Source: Puniceicoccus vermicola
GTDB taxonomy: Bacteria > Verrucomicrobiota > Verrucomicrobiia > Opitutales > Puniceicoccaceae
Length of the DNA stretch: 64,000 bases
Assembly (NCBI RefSeq): GCF_014230055.1
Contig: NZ_JACHVA010000040.1
Location: forward strand, 62,001-126,000
Direction of reading: 5' to 3'
A program made the position numbers and the translations under genes. Under the pieces are notes generated by a model. It ran no database searches and was not told the origin of the DNA. It worked only from the letters and a program-made list of their open reading frames with translations. This document shows positions 15,348 to 24,852 of the stretch, piece by piece (within the stretch, counting starts at the first letter, position 1; each line of letters starts with the position of its first letter).

Positions 15348-16835
15348 TCAGGCTCCCGTGCAGAGAGCTCGATACTTTTCGACGTATTGATCCAAACCGG
15401 AGATCTCCGCCGACTCCACATCGCGGATCACAATCTCGAAGCGCGAGGAGAGGCTCTCCAAATCGACTCCTTCAACGAGTTTCCAAGCGCAGAGCGCCGT
15501 CCCAAAGGCGGTCGCCTCTTTGAGTTCCGTGAGGCAAACCCGATTCTTTGGCAAAAGAGAGGCCAAAATACGGCAATACTCCGGATTATTCGCAAACCCG
15601 CCTTCCACGAAGATTTCCGAATCCTCCCGGAGACCTGCCCGATTGAGAACCTCTACAGTCTGAATCGCGAGAGACAGATTCAGCGCGGCCAGAAAGGTAT
15701 CCTTTCCAATTCCCGCGGCATCGAGCCCCATTTCTTTCAATTCCTCCAGAGAAATTTCCTGACGTCCGAGGCGCAGAACCGGGACCGATCCCGGGAACGC
15801 TTCCGCTCCGGGAATGATTCCCCCTGTCAAAATAATCTCCGCATCCCGGCAGACGAGATTGATCTCCTCCGGATTCTCCATCGCAGTTTCGCCGACAATT
15901 TTGGAGAACTCGGAAAATTCCAGTCCACCCGGGAAAATCGCGGTCTTCACCGGGCGACCGTAGGCACTCAGGTTATAAAAAGTCTTCGTACCAATCTCGT
16001 TCGGCTCGAAGTCAAATCCATCGGAGGGCGTCATCGCGACGCACCAGGTGCCCGTCGAGTTGAGCGTGAATCGATCAAACCCTTTGGCCAAGTAGGGCAG
16101 AAGAGACGCATTCGAATCGTGAATCCCGACAACCACCGGAATGCCCGCAGGGATCCCACTTTCTTCCGCAACCGATTCTCCAACCGTGCCCAACTCGTCC
16201 CACGGGGCCAGAACCTTCTCCGGGATCATCCCATCGACTCCAAGCTCGCGGGCAACCTCGCTGGGGCAACTCTTCCGGAGATCCCACAGATACGTGTGAC
16301 ACCCGAGGTAAGTGGGGTCCGCCGCCATCTTCCCCGTAAAGAGATAGCCCAAATACTGGGGAAAATAGAGCAAATGCTGCGCTTTCTCCCAGTCCTGCGG
16401 AAAGAATTTCTGAAGAAAATAGATCTGCTTGGCCGCATTGGCAAAACCAAAGGGCGGCGTGCAGGTTTCGGAATGGATCTTTTCCGGAGGGCCAAACTTC
16501 TCGTTAAACTCGTCCTCCACCCGATCGCCAGCGGGGCTCAAATACGAAATGACCGGATGAGCCAATTCGCCATCACGGTCCAGAACCGCCAGAGTCGCTC
16601 CGTGGGTCGTGATCCCGATGGCACGAATGTCGTAAACTTCGGCGAATTCGGCAAGAATCTTGCAAGTCCAACGGAACAACTCTTCCGTTTGCTCATACTC
16701 AATTCCATCTCCATTAGGAACCGCGTCGAGGCTGATTTTTTTCAAATCAACCGCACGAAAGTTCGCATCATACAGGGCGACCTTTTTATTGGTCTTCCCG
16801 ACATCGAGAACCGCAACAACTGGGGGCTTGTTCAT
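15348..16835 (-). CDS. FGGY-family carbohydrate kinase
   Basis: The 495-residue protein has the two actin-like ATPase halves of FGGY kinases. It begins with the phosphate-1 loop VLDVGKTNKKVALYD. The likely catalytic base is Asp240 in VVGIHDSNAS. The C-terminal half has the adenosine-site block IFVEGGFANNPEYCRILASL. It would phosphorylate a sugar or polyol in the cytoplasm. Overall similarity is to the fuculokinase/rhamnulokinase-like group, but no isomerase, aldolase or transporter lies next to it, so the substrate cannot be named. It may form a two-gene unit with radC. Confidence 0.88.
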   Translation of the reverse strand: MNKPPVVAVLDVGKTNKKVALYDANFRAVDLKKISLDAVPNGDGIEYEQTEELFRWTCKILAEFAEVYDIRAIGITTHGATLAVLDRDGELAHPVISYLSPAGDRVEDEFNEKFGPPEKIHSETCTPPFGFANAAKQIYFLQKFFPQDWEKAQHLLYFPQYLGYLFTGKMAADPTYLGCHTYLWDLRKSCPSEVARELGVDGMIPEKVLAPWDELGTVGESVAEESGIPAGIPVVVGIHDSNASLLPYLAKGFDRFTLNSTGTWCVAMTPSDGFDFEPNEIGTKTFYNLSAYGRPVKTAIFPGGLEFSEFSKIVGETAMENPEEINLVCRDAEIILTGGIIPGAEAFPGSVPVLRLGRQEISLEELKEMGLDAAGIGKDTFLAALNLSLAIQTVEVLNRAGLREDSEIFVEGGFANNPEYCRILASLLPKNRVCLTELKEATAFGTALCAWKLVEGVDLESLSSRFEIVIRDVESAEISGLDQYVEKYRALCTGA

Positions 16836-16930
16836 GACCGCTATCTTGGACTGCTCCTCGGGCGAACGTCAACAAAGCTCAATCCACTCTCTCATTTGCA
16901 TCTCCACCATTAACCATAGAAGTTTATACA

Positions 16931-18193
16931 ATGGGCTCATCGACAAAGAAAAAAATTCTCGTTCTCGGAGGCGGTTTTGCCGGTCTCGAATTCTGCCGCC
17001 GCTTTAAGGACGAAGATACCTCGATCATGCTGGTGGACAAAAAGAACCACCACCTCTTCCAACCACTCCTGTACCAAGTCGCCACCTCTGGGCTTTCCGC
17101 ACCGCAGATCGCGCAGCCGCTACGCGGTATCCTCCGCGGCCGCGATCAGCTGACCACCTATCTCGATGAGATTCAGGAAATTTCGCTCGAGGGCAAATTC
17201 GCAAAAGGCAAGAACCGGATTTACGAATACGACTACCTCGTCCTCGGTCTGGGAGCGAAAACCAGCTACTTCGGCAACGATCATTGGGCCGAGCACACCC
17301 ACGGGCTCAAGACGCTGAACGATGCTCTCGGCATCCGCAACCACGTCCTCCGCTCGCTGGAGATGGCCGAGATGGAGACCGACTCCGAAAAACAGAAACG
17401 CCTGATGACGTTCATTGTAGTCGGCGGCGGCCCGACCGGGGTCGAAATGGCCGGCGCTCTCGCGGAACTCGGGCGCCACGTCCTGAACCGCAACTTCCGC
17501 CACATCGACCCCAAGAATGTCAGAGTCATTCTCGTCGAGGGATCGGACAAGATCCTCGGCAATTACAGTGATCCCCTTCCCGCCTCTGCCCAGAAACAGA
17601 TCGAAAAGCTAGGGGTCGAGGTCCGCTGCGGCAACATGGTCGAGGATATCCGGGCGGGCGAACTCGATGTCGGAGGAGAAACCATCTACGCCGGAACGAT
17701 TATCTGGGGAGCTGGTGTCGAAGCCGTCCCCCTAACCAAGCAACTCGGCGCTCCCCTCGATCGGGCTGGCCGGATCAAAGTTTGCCCGGACTGCTCCATC
17801 CCAGGGCATCCCGAAGCATTTGCCATCGGCGACATCGCACACCTGGTCGACACCAAGGGAAAACCCGTCCCCGGGGTCTCGCCGGCCGCCCTCCAAATGG
17901 CCAAGCACATTTCCAAGATTATCGCCAAAGAGATCGAAACCGGCCAAATGCGGAAGCCGGAAGAGCGCAAAGCCTTCACCTATTTTAATAAGGGAAATAT
18001 GGCGACCATCGGCCGCTCGAAAGCGATCGCCGAAATCGGTAAACTGAAGATGTCCGGGATGCCCGCTTGGATGGCCTGGCTCGTCGTCCACCTAATTTTC
18101 CTCGTTGGCTTCCGGAACCGAATCGTAGTTTTGCTCGATTGGTTCTACAGCTACATCAACTACCGGAGAAGCGCCCGAATCATTTTCGAGTAA
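16931..18193 (+). CDS. ndh: Type II NADH:quinone oxidoreductase
   Basis: The 420-residue protein has an N-terminal FAD dinucleotide fold (ILVLGGGFAGLEF, residues 9-21) and a second NADH fold (FIVVGGGPTGVEMAG, residues 161-175), followed by the FAD-contacting block AFAIGDIAHL. The C-terminus has a hydrophobic amphipathic segment (WMAWLVVHLIFLVGF) for membrane association. It oxidises NADH and reduces quinone without pumping protons. With the menaquinone genes nearby, menaquinone is the probable acceptor. It is convergent with aroE, with an eight-base gap. Confidence 0.93.
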   Translation: MGSSTKKKILVLGGGFAGLEFCRRFKDEDTSIMLVDKKNHHLFQPLLYQVATSGLSAPQIAQPLRGILRGRDQLTTYLDEIQEISLEGKFAKGKNRIYEYDYLVLGLGAKTSYFGNDHWAEHTHGLKTLNDALGIRNHVLRSLEMAEMETDSEKQKRLMTFIVVGGGPTGVEMAGALAELGRHVLNRNFRHIDPKNVRVILVEGSDKILGNYSDPLPASAQKQIEKLGVEVRCGNMVEDIRAGELDVGGETIYAGTIIWGAGVEAVPLTKQLGAPLDRAGRIKVCPDCSIPGHPEAFAIGDIAHLVDTKGKPVPGVSPAALQMAKHISKIIAKEIETGQMRKPEERKAFTYFNKGNMATIGRSKAIAEIGKLKMSGMPAWMAWLVVHLIFLVGFRNRIVVLLDWFYSYINYRRSARIIFE

Positions 18194-18201
18194 GCCCCCC
18201 G

Positions 18202-19122
18202 TCAGCTCCGGGCCGCCAGGGTTGCCTCGCAAGCAGACCGCATAGCGCGGGCGCTCACTTCGCGCCCTGACCAAATCTCCAGGGAGCGGACTCCTTGGTG
18301 AACGAGCATGCCCAAACCGTTGGAGATGGGATATCCGCGCAACATACCCTCCCGCAGGAAAGGAGTTTGTTCCGGGTTATAGATCATGTCGTAGAGAAGA
18401 CACTGCTCCGGCAGATCGGAAACCTCGATCGGCATCGGATCCTCTTCGGCTAAACCGAGGGAGGTTGCATTGATGACCAACGTTCCCGGAGCCACCTCGT
18501 CAGCGGCCGCATCGATCGAAACCGCCCGGATCTCGCAAGAAGTGCCCGTGGCCAAGGCCTCTGCAATTGTCTGGGCTTTGGCAACCGTGCGGTTTGCAAT
18601 CAACACGGAGTTAGCCCCCGACTCCACACACTGGGCGGCCGCCGCTCGGGAGGCTCCGCCGGCCCCCAAGATCAAAATGGAGCGCCCCGCCAGCCCCTGA
18701 CCAAAAGCCTCTTCAACCGCGTGTTCGATTCCATAACCATCTGAATTGAAACCGCTCAGCTTACCGTCCTCGAAGACTAACGTGTTGACCGCCCCCATTC
18801 GTTCGGCGACCGGATCAATCTCATCGAGCAAAGGCAGCACCTCCACCTTGTGAGGAACCGTGAGGTTAATCCCCCGGAATCCCTTCTCACGGAAATACTG
18901 CACGCCTTCAGGAAGCTCCTCCGGCCTCAACTCATACGCCCCATAGTGCCACTCGGCAAAAGCGGGATCCGATTGCGCCAAAACTTCGAGGGCCGCCCGA
19001 TGCATTGGCGGACTGATCGAGTGCCGCACTGGCCAACCCACCACCCCCAGAGGCACTCCCTCGGGTTGAAACTCGCGTAGTGATTCTAGAGTAAAGACTT
19101 CTTCAGGACGATTCGCGCTCAT
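18202..19122 (-). CDS. aroE: Shikimate dehydrogenase
   Basis: The 306-residue protein has the shikimate-binding serines in GWPVRHSISPPMH (Ser35, Ser37), the catalytic Lys92 in NLTVPHKVEV, Asn126/Asp128 in GFNSDGYG, and the NADP loop LGAGGASRA near residue 152. It reduces 3-dehydroshikimate in aromatic amino acid synthesis. The start at 19122 is chosen because GAGG lies seven bases upstream. It overlaps the end of the preceding SirB1-like gene by 20 bases, so the two are probably translationally coupled. The C-terminal QGVRSLEIWSGRE block is normal. Confidence 0.95.
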   Translation of the reverse strand: MSANRPEEVFTLESLREFQPEGVPLGVVGWPVRHSISPPMHRAALEVLAQSDPAFAEWHYGAYELRPEELPEGVQYFREKGFRGINLTVPHKVEVLPLLDEIDPVAERMGAVNTLVFEDGKLSGFNSDGYGIEHAVEEAFGQGLAGRSILILGAGGASRAAAAQCVESGANSVLIANRTVAKAQTIAEALATGTSCEIRAVSIDAAADEVAPGTLVINATSLGLAEEDPMPIEVSDLPEQCLLYDMIYNPEQTPFLREGMLRGYPISNGLGMLVHQGVRSLEIWSGREVSARAMRSACEATLAARS

Positions 19123-19957
19123 AGGCATCCTCGAATTCCTGAATATATCCGGCGAATTGGCGAGCCTTTCCGAGCTCATTACGAATCGTATACTGATGGA
19201 CCAGATTCCGGCAGAACCGGCAAAGCACCTCACCAATTGGCGATGGGAGCAAGTATTCGGCGGCATCCTCAATATTCCGAGTCAGCAACATCTGCCGCAC
19301 TTCCTCCTCGCTGCGAAAACGGCCCCGATCAAATGGATCCAGATAGAAAGAGTTCCGGTCTTCCAAATTAGCCAACAAGAACCGCCCCGGCGCTCCAATC
19401 GGATCGAGGGAAACCCCGCATCGATCCGCCACCAGCAAGTAGATTACGCTCAGCGAAATCGGAATCCCTTTTCTCCGGGCAATCACCGAACTGATGAAAT
19501 TGTTCTCCGGATCATGAAAATGATCCAAATCCCCCCGGAATCCATATTCGTGGAAAAAGACCAAATTGACCTGCTTACACTTCTCGAAAACCGATGAATC
19601 CGGATCAATAAATTCCATGCAGCGGGCCGCCATCGCATCCAAAAATCGCGCCACCGTCGTCCACTCCACTCCCGGATGAACCGTCCTCTCCATCAAGTAG
19701 CAACCGGATTCCAGTTCATAGCGAAAGGATCGAATAAATGCCTGAAAATCTCCGTTGGGGTCGTCTGCCCCCAATTCAGCCAAAAGCGAACGGGCATGAC
19801 GCCCCACCCCAGATGCTGTCTCCCGCGCAAGCTCTTGAAGAAAGCCAACCCCTTCATCGTTCCGGCTGCGTATCTCTTCTAAGACCGCATTCCGGACCGT
19901 CGGGCTCTCATCATCCAAAAGCTTCTTGAGAGCGTCCTTTCGATCATCGGAGATCAT
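19103..19957 (-). CDS. SirB1/transglutaminase-like core-2 family protein
   Basis: The 284-residue protein has a short N-terminal HEAT-like segment (ESPTVRNAVLEEIRSR and following) and then the Transglut_core2 domain: VNLVFFHEYGFRGDLDHFHD, NNFISSVIARRKGIPISLSV and GVSLDPIGAPGRFLL. These blocks define the SirB1 family, whose members often carry degenerate transglutaminase active sites and whose biochemistry is undefined. The start at MISDDRKD is preferred because the preceding 33 codons look like non-coding leader. It overlaps aroE by 20 bases. Confidence 0.88.
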   Translation of the reverse strand: MISDDRKDALKKLLDDESPTVRNAVLEEIRSRNDEGVGFLQELARETASGVGRHARSLLAELGADDPNGDFQAFIRSFRYELESGCYLMERTVHPGVEWTTVARFLDAMAARCMEFIDPDSSVFEKCKQVNLVFFHEYGFRGDLDHFHDPENNFISSVIARRKGIPISLSVIYLLVADRCGVSLDPIGAPGRFLLANLEDRNSFYLDPFDRGRFRSEEEVRQMLLTRNIEDAAEYLLPSPIGEVLCRFCRNLVHQYTIRNELGKARQFAGYIQEFEDAYERESS

Positions 19958-20063
19958 AGTCAGAAAGTAGCATTCACTGTTCCCATAAGAAAGGAAAATG
20001 CATGATTTTCCACCTTCTTCAAACTCCCCCAGCAAGACACCGTTCCACTCTGTCAACTTTTTG

Positions 20064-20079
20064 AAACCAGACCTCTTTT
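20064..20079 (+). repeat. Intergenic motif AAACCAGACCTCTTTT, copy 1
   Basis: This is one of three intergenic matches to AAACCAGACC followed by two variable bases and TTTT. It lies 81 bases upstream of the ffh start and points toward ffh. Its first bases are part of TTGAAA, which could serve as a -35 box. See the copies at 22552-22567 and 42438-42453. Confidence 0.6.
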
Positions 20080-20160
20080 ACTCGTATCGAACGAGAGCAT
20101 CTCAAGGAATCTCCTCTTTCGAGTTGTCGGCGGCTCTCCTCCTCTATTTATCTGGGCCAT

Positions 20161-21543
20161 ATGTTCGAAAGCCTTACAGACCGAATGAGCAAAGCTCTGC
20201 GGAATATCCGCGGAGTAGGAAAGCTTACGGAAGAGAACACCGCTGAAGCCCTCAAAGAGGTCCGCTCCGCGCTCCTCTCCGCTGACGTCCATTTTAAAGT
20301 AGCCCGCGAATTTGTTGAGCGAGTCCGCGAAAAGAGCACTGGGGTCGAAGTTACCAAGTCGATCACTCCCGGCCAGCAAATCGTCAAAATCATCAATGAC
20401 GAACTCGTGGAGCTTCTGGGGAACGACACCTCGGAGATCAGCACCGCTCGCCCCCTTCGCGTCCTCATGGTCGGGCTGCACGGCTCGGGGAAAACGACTT
20501 CCACGGCAAAACTAGCCCGTCTCTTCCGCAAGCGGGGAATGAAGCCGGGTCTGGTCGCCTGTGACGTCTACCGCCCTGCAGCAATTGACCAACTCGAAAC
20601 CCTTGCCAAAGAAGGGGACTTTCCGATCTACACGGATCGCGATCAAAAGAAAGTCATCAAAATCGCAAAGGCGGGAGAAAAAGAGCTCATCTCCCAAGGC
20701 TGCGACGTCATCATATTCGATACGGCCGGACGACTCCAAGTTGACAACGAACTGATTCAGGAAGTCAGCGATCTCAAGCAAAAGATTCAACCCGAAGAAG
20801 TTTTCCTCGTAGCCGATAGCGCTCTCGGCCAAGAGGCGGTAAACGTCTCCAAAACGTTTCACGAAGCGACCAATCTCACGGGGATCATCCTCACGAAGCT
20901 CGATGGTGACGCCCGCGGGGGTGCTGCTCTATCGATGAAAAGCCTCACCGGGGTTCCGATCAAATTCGTCGGAACCGGCGAGAAGATGGACGCCATCGAA
21001 GTCTTTCACCCAGACCGGATGGCCTCCCGCATCCTCGGTATGGGGGACGTGGTCTCTCTCGTTGAGAGAGCCCAGGAAACGGTCGACCAGGATGAAGCGG
21101 AGCGCATGGCCAAGAAGCTTCGCAAGGCTGACTTCAATCTCGATGACATGCTCAGCCAGATGAGGCAGGTCAAAAAGATGGGCTCACTCGGCTCGATCAT
21201 GAAAATGCTGCCGGGGATGAACGGCATCGAAATTGGGGATGAGGAAAATAAGAAAATGGGTCGCACTGAAGCCATTCTCCTCTCCATGACCCCGGAAGAA
21301 CGCAATTCTCCGAATCTGATCAACGGCCGCCGAAGGATGAGAATCGCAAGTGGTTCCGGGACTCACGTCCGCGACGTGAATCAGCTCCTCAAACAATTTG
21401 GGCAAATGCGCAAGATGATGCGCAAGCTAAAGGGAAAAAACCCCGAAAAGCTCATGAAGAAAATGGGTGGAGGTCCAGGCGGCATGCCCGGCGGAGGAAT
21501 GCCGGGAGGTGGTGGGCTACCCGGAGGATTTCCGGGCGCCTAA
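20161..21543 (+). CDS. ffh: Signal recognition particle protein Ffh (SRP54)
   Basis: The 460-residue protein has the N-terminal four-helix domain, the G domain with the P-loop GLHGSGKTT (105-113), DTAGR (187-191) and [10 protein letters not shown], and the methionine-rich M domain with the RNA-binding [17 protein letters not shown] block. It ends in a Gly/Met/Pro-rich tail. It binds 4.5S RNA and targets nascent membrane proteins to the Sec machinery. No clear Shine-Dalgarno precedes the ATG. It is convergent with the RAYT gene, with 13 bases between the stops. Confidence 0.97.
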   Translation: MFESLTDRMSKALRNIRGVGKLTEENTAEALKEVRSALLSADVHFKVAREFVERVREKSTGVEVTKSITPGQQIVKIINDELVELLGNDTSEISTARPLRVLMVGLHGSGKTTSTAKLARLFRKRGMKPGLVACDVYRPAAIDQLETLAKEGDFPIYTDRDQKKVIKIAKAGEKELISQGCDVIIFDTAGRLQVDNELIQEVSDLKQKIQPEEVFLVADSALGQEAVNVSKTFHEATNLTGIILTKLDGDARGGAALSMKSLTGVPIKFVGTGEKMDAIEVFHPDRMASRILGMGDVVSLVERAQETVDQDEAERMAKKLRKADFNLDDMLSQMRQVKKMGSLGSIMKMLPGMNGIEIGDEENKKMGRTEAILLSMTPEERNSPNLINGRRRMRIASGSGTHVRDVNQLLKQFGQMRKMMRKLKGKNPEKLMKKMGGGPGGMPGGGMPGGGGLPGGFPGA

Positions 21544-21556
21544 AGCCCGCGCCCCT

Positions 21557-22513
21557 CTATTCAAACAACCCCTTCCGCAGCCCGGTCCCAACAGCCAAAC
21601 CACCCCAGTCAGCCCCGCTCATCGCATGCGCCCGCCGGGTACGCTTCCCAGCAGAACTCTGGGTCTGAACGTGCTCTTCCACAAACGAGCGCGACCCTAG
21701 CACCATCCCGTCGGTAAAATACCTCACCCGACACCGCAAAACCACAGACAAAGGCAATTTCCCCTTCTCCTCTTCCAGCACCCGCACCGCTTCTTCCCGA
21801 GAAATCGAGCACTTCTCAGCCTTCTCCCCGGCTCCGACCCCATACAGAGTCTGCCGATACCCGGCCAAATCCTTATCCACCACAGAAAGCCCAGCCCGAG
21901 CCATCCGACCCCCTCCAAGTGCCTCGGCATACCCACAAAACCGATAATCCTTAGGATCCTCAACCAACCCCGCCCGAACCGCGTTCAAGTCGATATAGGC
22001 CGCTACCGTCCGCAGGGCCCAACGGTCCCCTTCCACCAGCACACTCTTAAACCGCTCACACCAAAGCGGTCCAAAACGATCCCGTGATCGATTAAACCAA
22101 AGCGTAAATCGTTGCTTTAGGGTCTTCATCATCCAGGAAATATCCCCCATCCGTCGCAGCAGGCTCTTCCGCAAGTCCATCCCTTCCAGAGTATTATCCC
22201 GAAGGTGCCCCTCCAAAACCTCCGCCCGCATCGGATTCCAAGGCGTAGGCTTCGGATAAAGCCGACGATACCGACGAACCAACTCCTCATCCGAAACATC
22301 AACCTCCGCCGGCACCTCCACCAGGATATGGAAGTGGTTCTTCATCACCGCATAAGTAACCACCCGGATCCCCGAGAAATCAGCCACCTGCCAGATGATC
22401 TTCCGCAAAACCTCCCTCTCCCGATCCCCAAAGAGAGCCTCCCCATTCACCGTCCGACTCATCACATGGTAGTAAGCTGTCTGTCCATCGAGGCGCATCC
22501 GTTTTCTTCTCAT
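21557..22513 (-). mobile_element. REP-associated tyrosine transposase (RAYT, Y1/HUH family)
   Basis: The 318-residue protein has the HUH motif in AVMKNHFHILVEV near residue 60 and the catalytic tyrosine in ALRTVAAYIDLNAVRAGLVE. After these comes the C-terminal domain with EEAVRVLEEEKGKLPLS and YFTDGMVLGSRSFVEEH seen in RAYTs. These single-copy transposase-like nucleases are domesticated enzymes that act on short palindromic or repeated extragenic sequences. No insertion-sequence ends or target duplications are visible. A repeated motif lies 39-54 bases upstream. Start at MRRKRMRL (22513); MRLDGQ (22498) is also possible. Confidence 0.9.
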
Positions 22514-22522
22514 ACCCTCAAT

Positions 22523-22549
22523 ATGATAGGCTTTTGTTATTTCGGTCAA
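22523..22549 (-). promoter_or_regulatory. Candidate promoter of the RAYT gene
   Basis: On the minus strand TTGACC (22544-22549) and TATCAT (22523-22528) each match five of six consensus bases, but the 15-base spacer is short. A transcript from here would start almost at the ATG, giving a nearly leaderless message. Confidence 0.3.
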
Positions 22550-22551
22550 AC

Positions 22552-22567
22552 AAAATGGGTCTGGTTT
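22552..22567 (-). repeat. Intergenic motif AAACCAGACCCATTTT, copy 2 beside the RAYT gene
   Basis: This is the second copy of the 16-base motif, on the minus strand and pointing toward the RAYT gene, in an AT-rich gap between the RAYT gene and hemB. Its position next to a RAYT suggests a REP-like recognition sequence, though the motif itself is not palindromic. Confidence 0.6.
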
Positions 22568-22614
22568 ATAAAATTATTAAATAGATCAGCTATTCTAGTG
22601 GCGAAGAACCTTCT

Positions 22615-23625
22615 TTAGCTGCTGGCTACTTCTTTCGAAAAGTACGAAAGGATCAGGTCTGCGCCCGCTCTGTGAATTGCGGTGAGGGATTCGTTTCGGG
22701 CGGATTTGTAGTCTATCCAGCCTTTTTGGGCGGAGGCGTGGATCATGGAGTATTCTCCGGAGACTTGATAGGCGGCTACGGGGAGCTCGCAGCGCTCGCG
22801 GACTCTTCGAATGATGTCTAGGTACGGACCGGCGGGTTTTACCATTACGATGTCGGCTCCTTCGTGTATATCCAGGTCTACCTCGACCATGGCTTCCCGG
22901 ACGTTGGTTGGGGGGAGTTGATACGACGATTTATCGAGGTATTTCCCTCCGATTGGCGGGGCGCTGCCTACTGCGTCCCGGAATGGGCCGTAGTACGCTG
23001 AGGCGAATTTTGCTGAGTAGGCCATGATTACGGTGTTGGCCAATCCGGAGTCATCCAGAGCGTCGCGGATGACGCCAATCCGGCCGTCCATCATGTCGGA
23101 GGGGGCTACCCAATCGACTCCCGCTTCGGCATAGTTCACTGCCATTTCCGCCAAAACCTCTACCGTGGGGTCATTGAGAATTTCTCCGCTGGCAGGATCA
23201 ACGATCCCGTCGTGGCCGTGGAGGGTGTAAGGATCGAGAGCGATATCGGCGATCAGGTTGATGGGAAGGTCTTTTTCTTTTACCAAACGGGCCAGGGAAG
23301 GAATTATTCCCTCTGGATTGGTCGCTGCTTCGCGTCCCGTTTCGGTTTTGAGGGAGGAATCGATCTTGGGAAAAAGAGCGACCCCCCGGATTCCTAGGTC
23401 TGCCAGTTGCTCGAGTTCTTCGATCAGTTCTTTCTTCCCCAGACGATCAATTCCCGGCATCGAATCAATCGGTTCGCGGGCGCTCTCTTCATCAAGGACG
23501 AAGAGGGGCTGAATCAACTTTTCGGGGGCGAGACGAATCTCCCGCACCATTTCCCTCGTGGCTTGATTTTGGCGCAAGCGTCTGGGGCGTCTCGAGAGTG
23601 GAAGAGAAAACGAACTTGGTTCCAT
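22615..23625 (-). CDS. hemB: Porphobilinogen synthase (delta-aminolevulinate dehydratase)
   Basis: The 336-residue protein condenses two aminolevulinate molecules in tetrapyrrole synthesis. The Schiff-base lysines are Lys206 (MAYSAKFASAYYGPF) and Lys263 (IVMVKPAGPYLD). The metal site reads DIALDPYTLHGHDG (from residue 127), with aspartates in place of the zinc-binding cysteines, so this is the magnesium-type rather than zinc-type enzyme. It starts nine bases after the menE stop and closes a menC-menE-hemB unit that would supply both menaquinone and haem for respiration. Confidence 0.97.
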   Translation of the reverse strand: MEPSSFSLPLSRRPRRLRQNQATREMVREIRLAPEKLIQPLFVLDEESAREPIDSMPGIDRLGKKELIEELEQLADLGIRGVALFPKIDSSLKTETGREAATNPEGIIPSLARLVKEKDLPINLIADIALDPYTLHGHDGIVDPASGEILNDPTVEVLAEMAVNYAEAGVDWVAPSDMMDGRIGVIRDALDDSGLANTVIMAYSAKFASAYYGPFRDAVGSAPPIGGKYLDKSSYQLPPTNVREAMVEVDLDIHEGADIVMVKPAGPYLDIIRRVRERCELPVAAYQVSGEYSMIHASAQKGWIDYKSARNESLTAIHRAGADLILSYFSKEVASS

Positions 23626-23634
23626 GAGGGGAGT

Positions 23635-24852
23635 TCACCCGAAAAGACGGTCCGGATCAACTTTTCCGGCACCATTTCGGGGAATTTCCTTCAAATCTTT
23701 GACTGAGGCTGGGATTTCGTGGGGATCGAGGATGCTCTTCAACTCCTTCCTCCAATCGAATTGGGCGGACTCTTCCGAAACGAGAAAGAGGTGAACCCGC
23801 TCCCCCCATTCGGGGTCCTGATTCGCCGCGGCATAGGCATCCGCAACTCCGGGTAATCGCTTCGCCGCCTCCTCTATCTTTTCCAACGAAACGGTCTCCC
23901 CTCCACTAGAAACAAATCTGCCTTTTCTTCCCCAGAGGTCGAGCCGGCCCTCCTCATCCAACGCCCCGAGATCACCGGTCGGCCAGAAAGCCCCCTCCCG
24001 TCGCGCTTGTCCGAGATATCCGGCAAAGAGCTGGTTTGATCGAATTCGGATCTCATTCTGATCTCCGCTCTCGATTTGATTGCTTCCGATGGAAGAGACG
24101 CGGGGTTCACGGCCAGCCGCAAAGTCATCCGGATCTTGAACCGCTACCATCGCCGCCGTTTCCGTCATTCCGTAGACCAGACTCAACGCCAGATTGGCCC
24201 GCCTCCCCTCCTCCAGCAATTCGGGAGAAAACGCTGCCCCTCCCGCGAAGACCCGATCCGCCTGTTGGAGGATTCTCTTTTTTTTCGGGTTTGCCAGAGC
24301 CCGATAGAGCGTTGTCGGAACCACGGAAAATAATCGCATCCCGGGGAGTTGCTCAAATTCTCCGGCACCCGGCACCAAAACACTGCCTCCGGAAACCAAT
24401 GCCCGCATCACCGGCATCCAGCCACTGACGTGATTCAAGGGAAGGTCCAGTATCGCGGACATTGGGCGACGGCCCAGATGATTCCACAGGTTCTCGGCGG
24501 ACGCCTGAAGAGTTTCCCAGCTGTGGATAGCAAACTTGGGCTTTCCTGAACTGCCCCCGGTCCGGATGAGAACGCTCCCCTTCCCGACCCTGGAATCTTT
24601 GACCTGCGCATAAGCATCCCAGGTCCATTTCCCCCACGAGGACGAAGCGAGGAGAACGGGCACCTCGGTTAGGAGGCAGGACAACACCGCCGCAACCGAA
24701 TCCGGCCCCGAATCGGTCAGGATGACCTCTCGAATTCCGCCTTCGAACTGACGGCAAAGTGCCACCTCACGGGTGAGGGATGCACGGAACCGCTCCTCTG
24801 AGTAGTCATCGGCGAAAATTCGATTCTTCTGCAAATTTTCTTTAAGAAGCAC
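23635..24852 (-). CDS. menE: o-Succinylbenzoate-CoA ligase (AMP-binding family)
   Basis: The 405-residue protein has the adenylation P-loop RTGGSSGKPK (from residue 97), a DLPLNHVSGWMPVMRAL block, YGMTETAAMV, the WPTGDLGALDEEGRLDLWGR hinge and the C-terminal catalytic lysine in RNGAGKVDPDRL. This compact form is typical of MenE, which activates o-succinylbenzoate with CoA. Assignment rests on these motifs and on the adjacent menC. The start is taken as GTG at 24852, giving an 11-base overlap with menC. The open frame continues upstream only as a shadow of menC. Confidence 0.87.
   Translation of the reverse strand: MLLKENLQKNRIFADDYSEERFRASLTREVALCRQFEGGIREVILTDSGPDSVAAVLSCLLTEVPVLLASSSWGKWTWDAYAQVKDSRVGKGSVLIRTGGSSGKPKFAIHSWETLQASAENLWNHLGRRPMSAILDLPLNHVSGWMPVMRALVSGGSVLVPGAGEFEQLPGMRLFSVVPTTLYRALANPKKKRILQQADRVFAGGAAFSPELLEEGRRANLALSLVYGMTETAAMVAVQDPDDFAAGREPRVSSIGSNQIESGDQNEIRIRSNQLFAGYLGQARREGAFWPTGDLGALDEEGRLDLWGRKGRFVSSGGETVSLEKIEEAAKRLPGVADAYAAANQDPEWGERVHLFLVSEESAQFDWRKELKSILDPHEIPASVKDLKEIPRNGAGKVDPDRLFG

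Noticed and set aside
20161-22549. An insertion sequence containing the RAYT gene
   Set aside because: No terminal inverted repeats or target duplications flank the gene, and its stop is only 13 bases from that of ffh. It is better seen as a domesticated single-copy gene.
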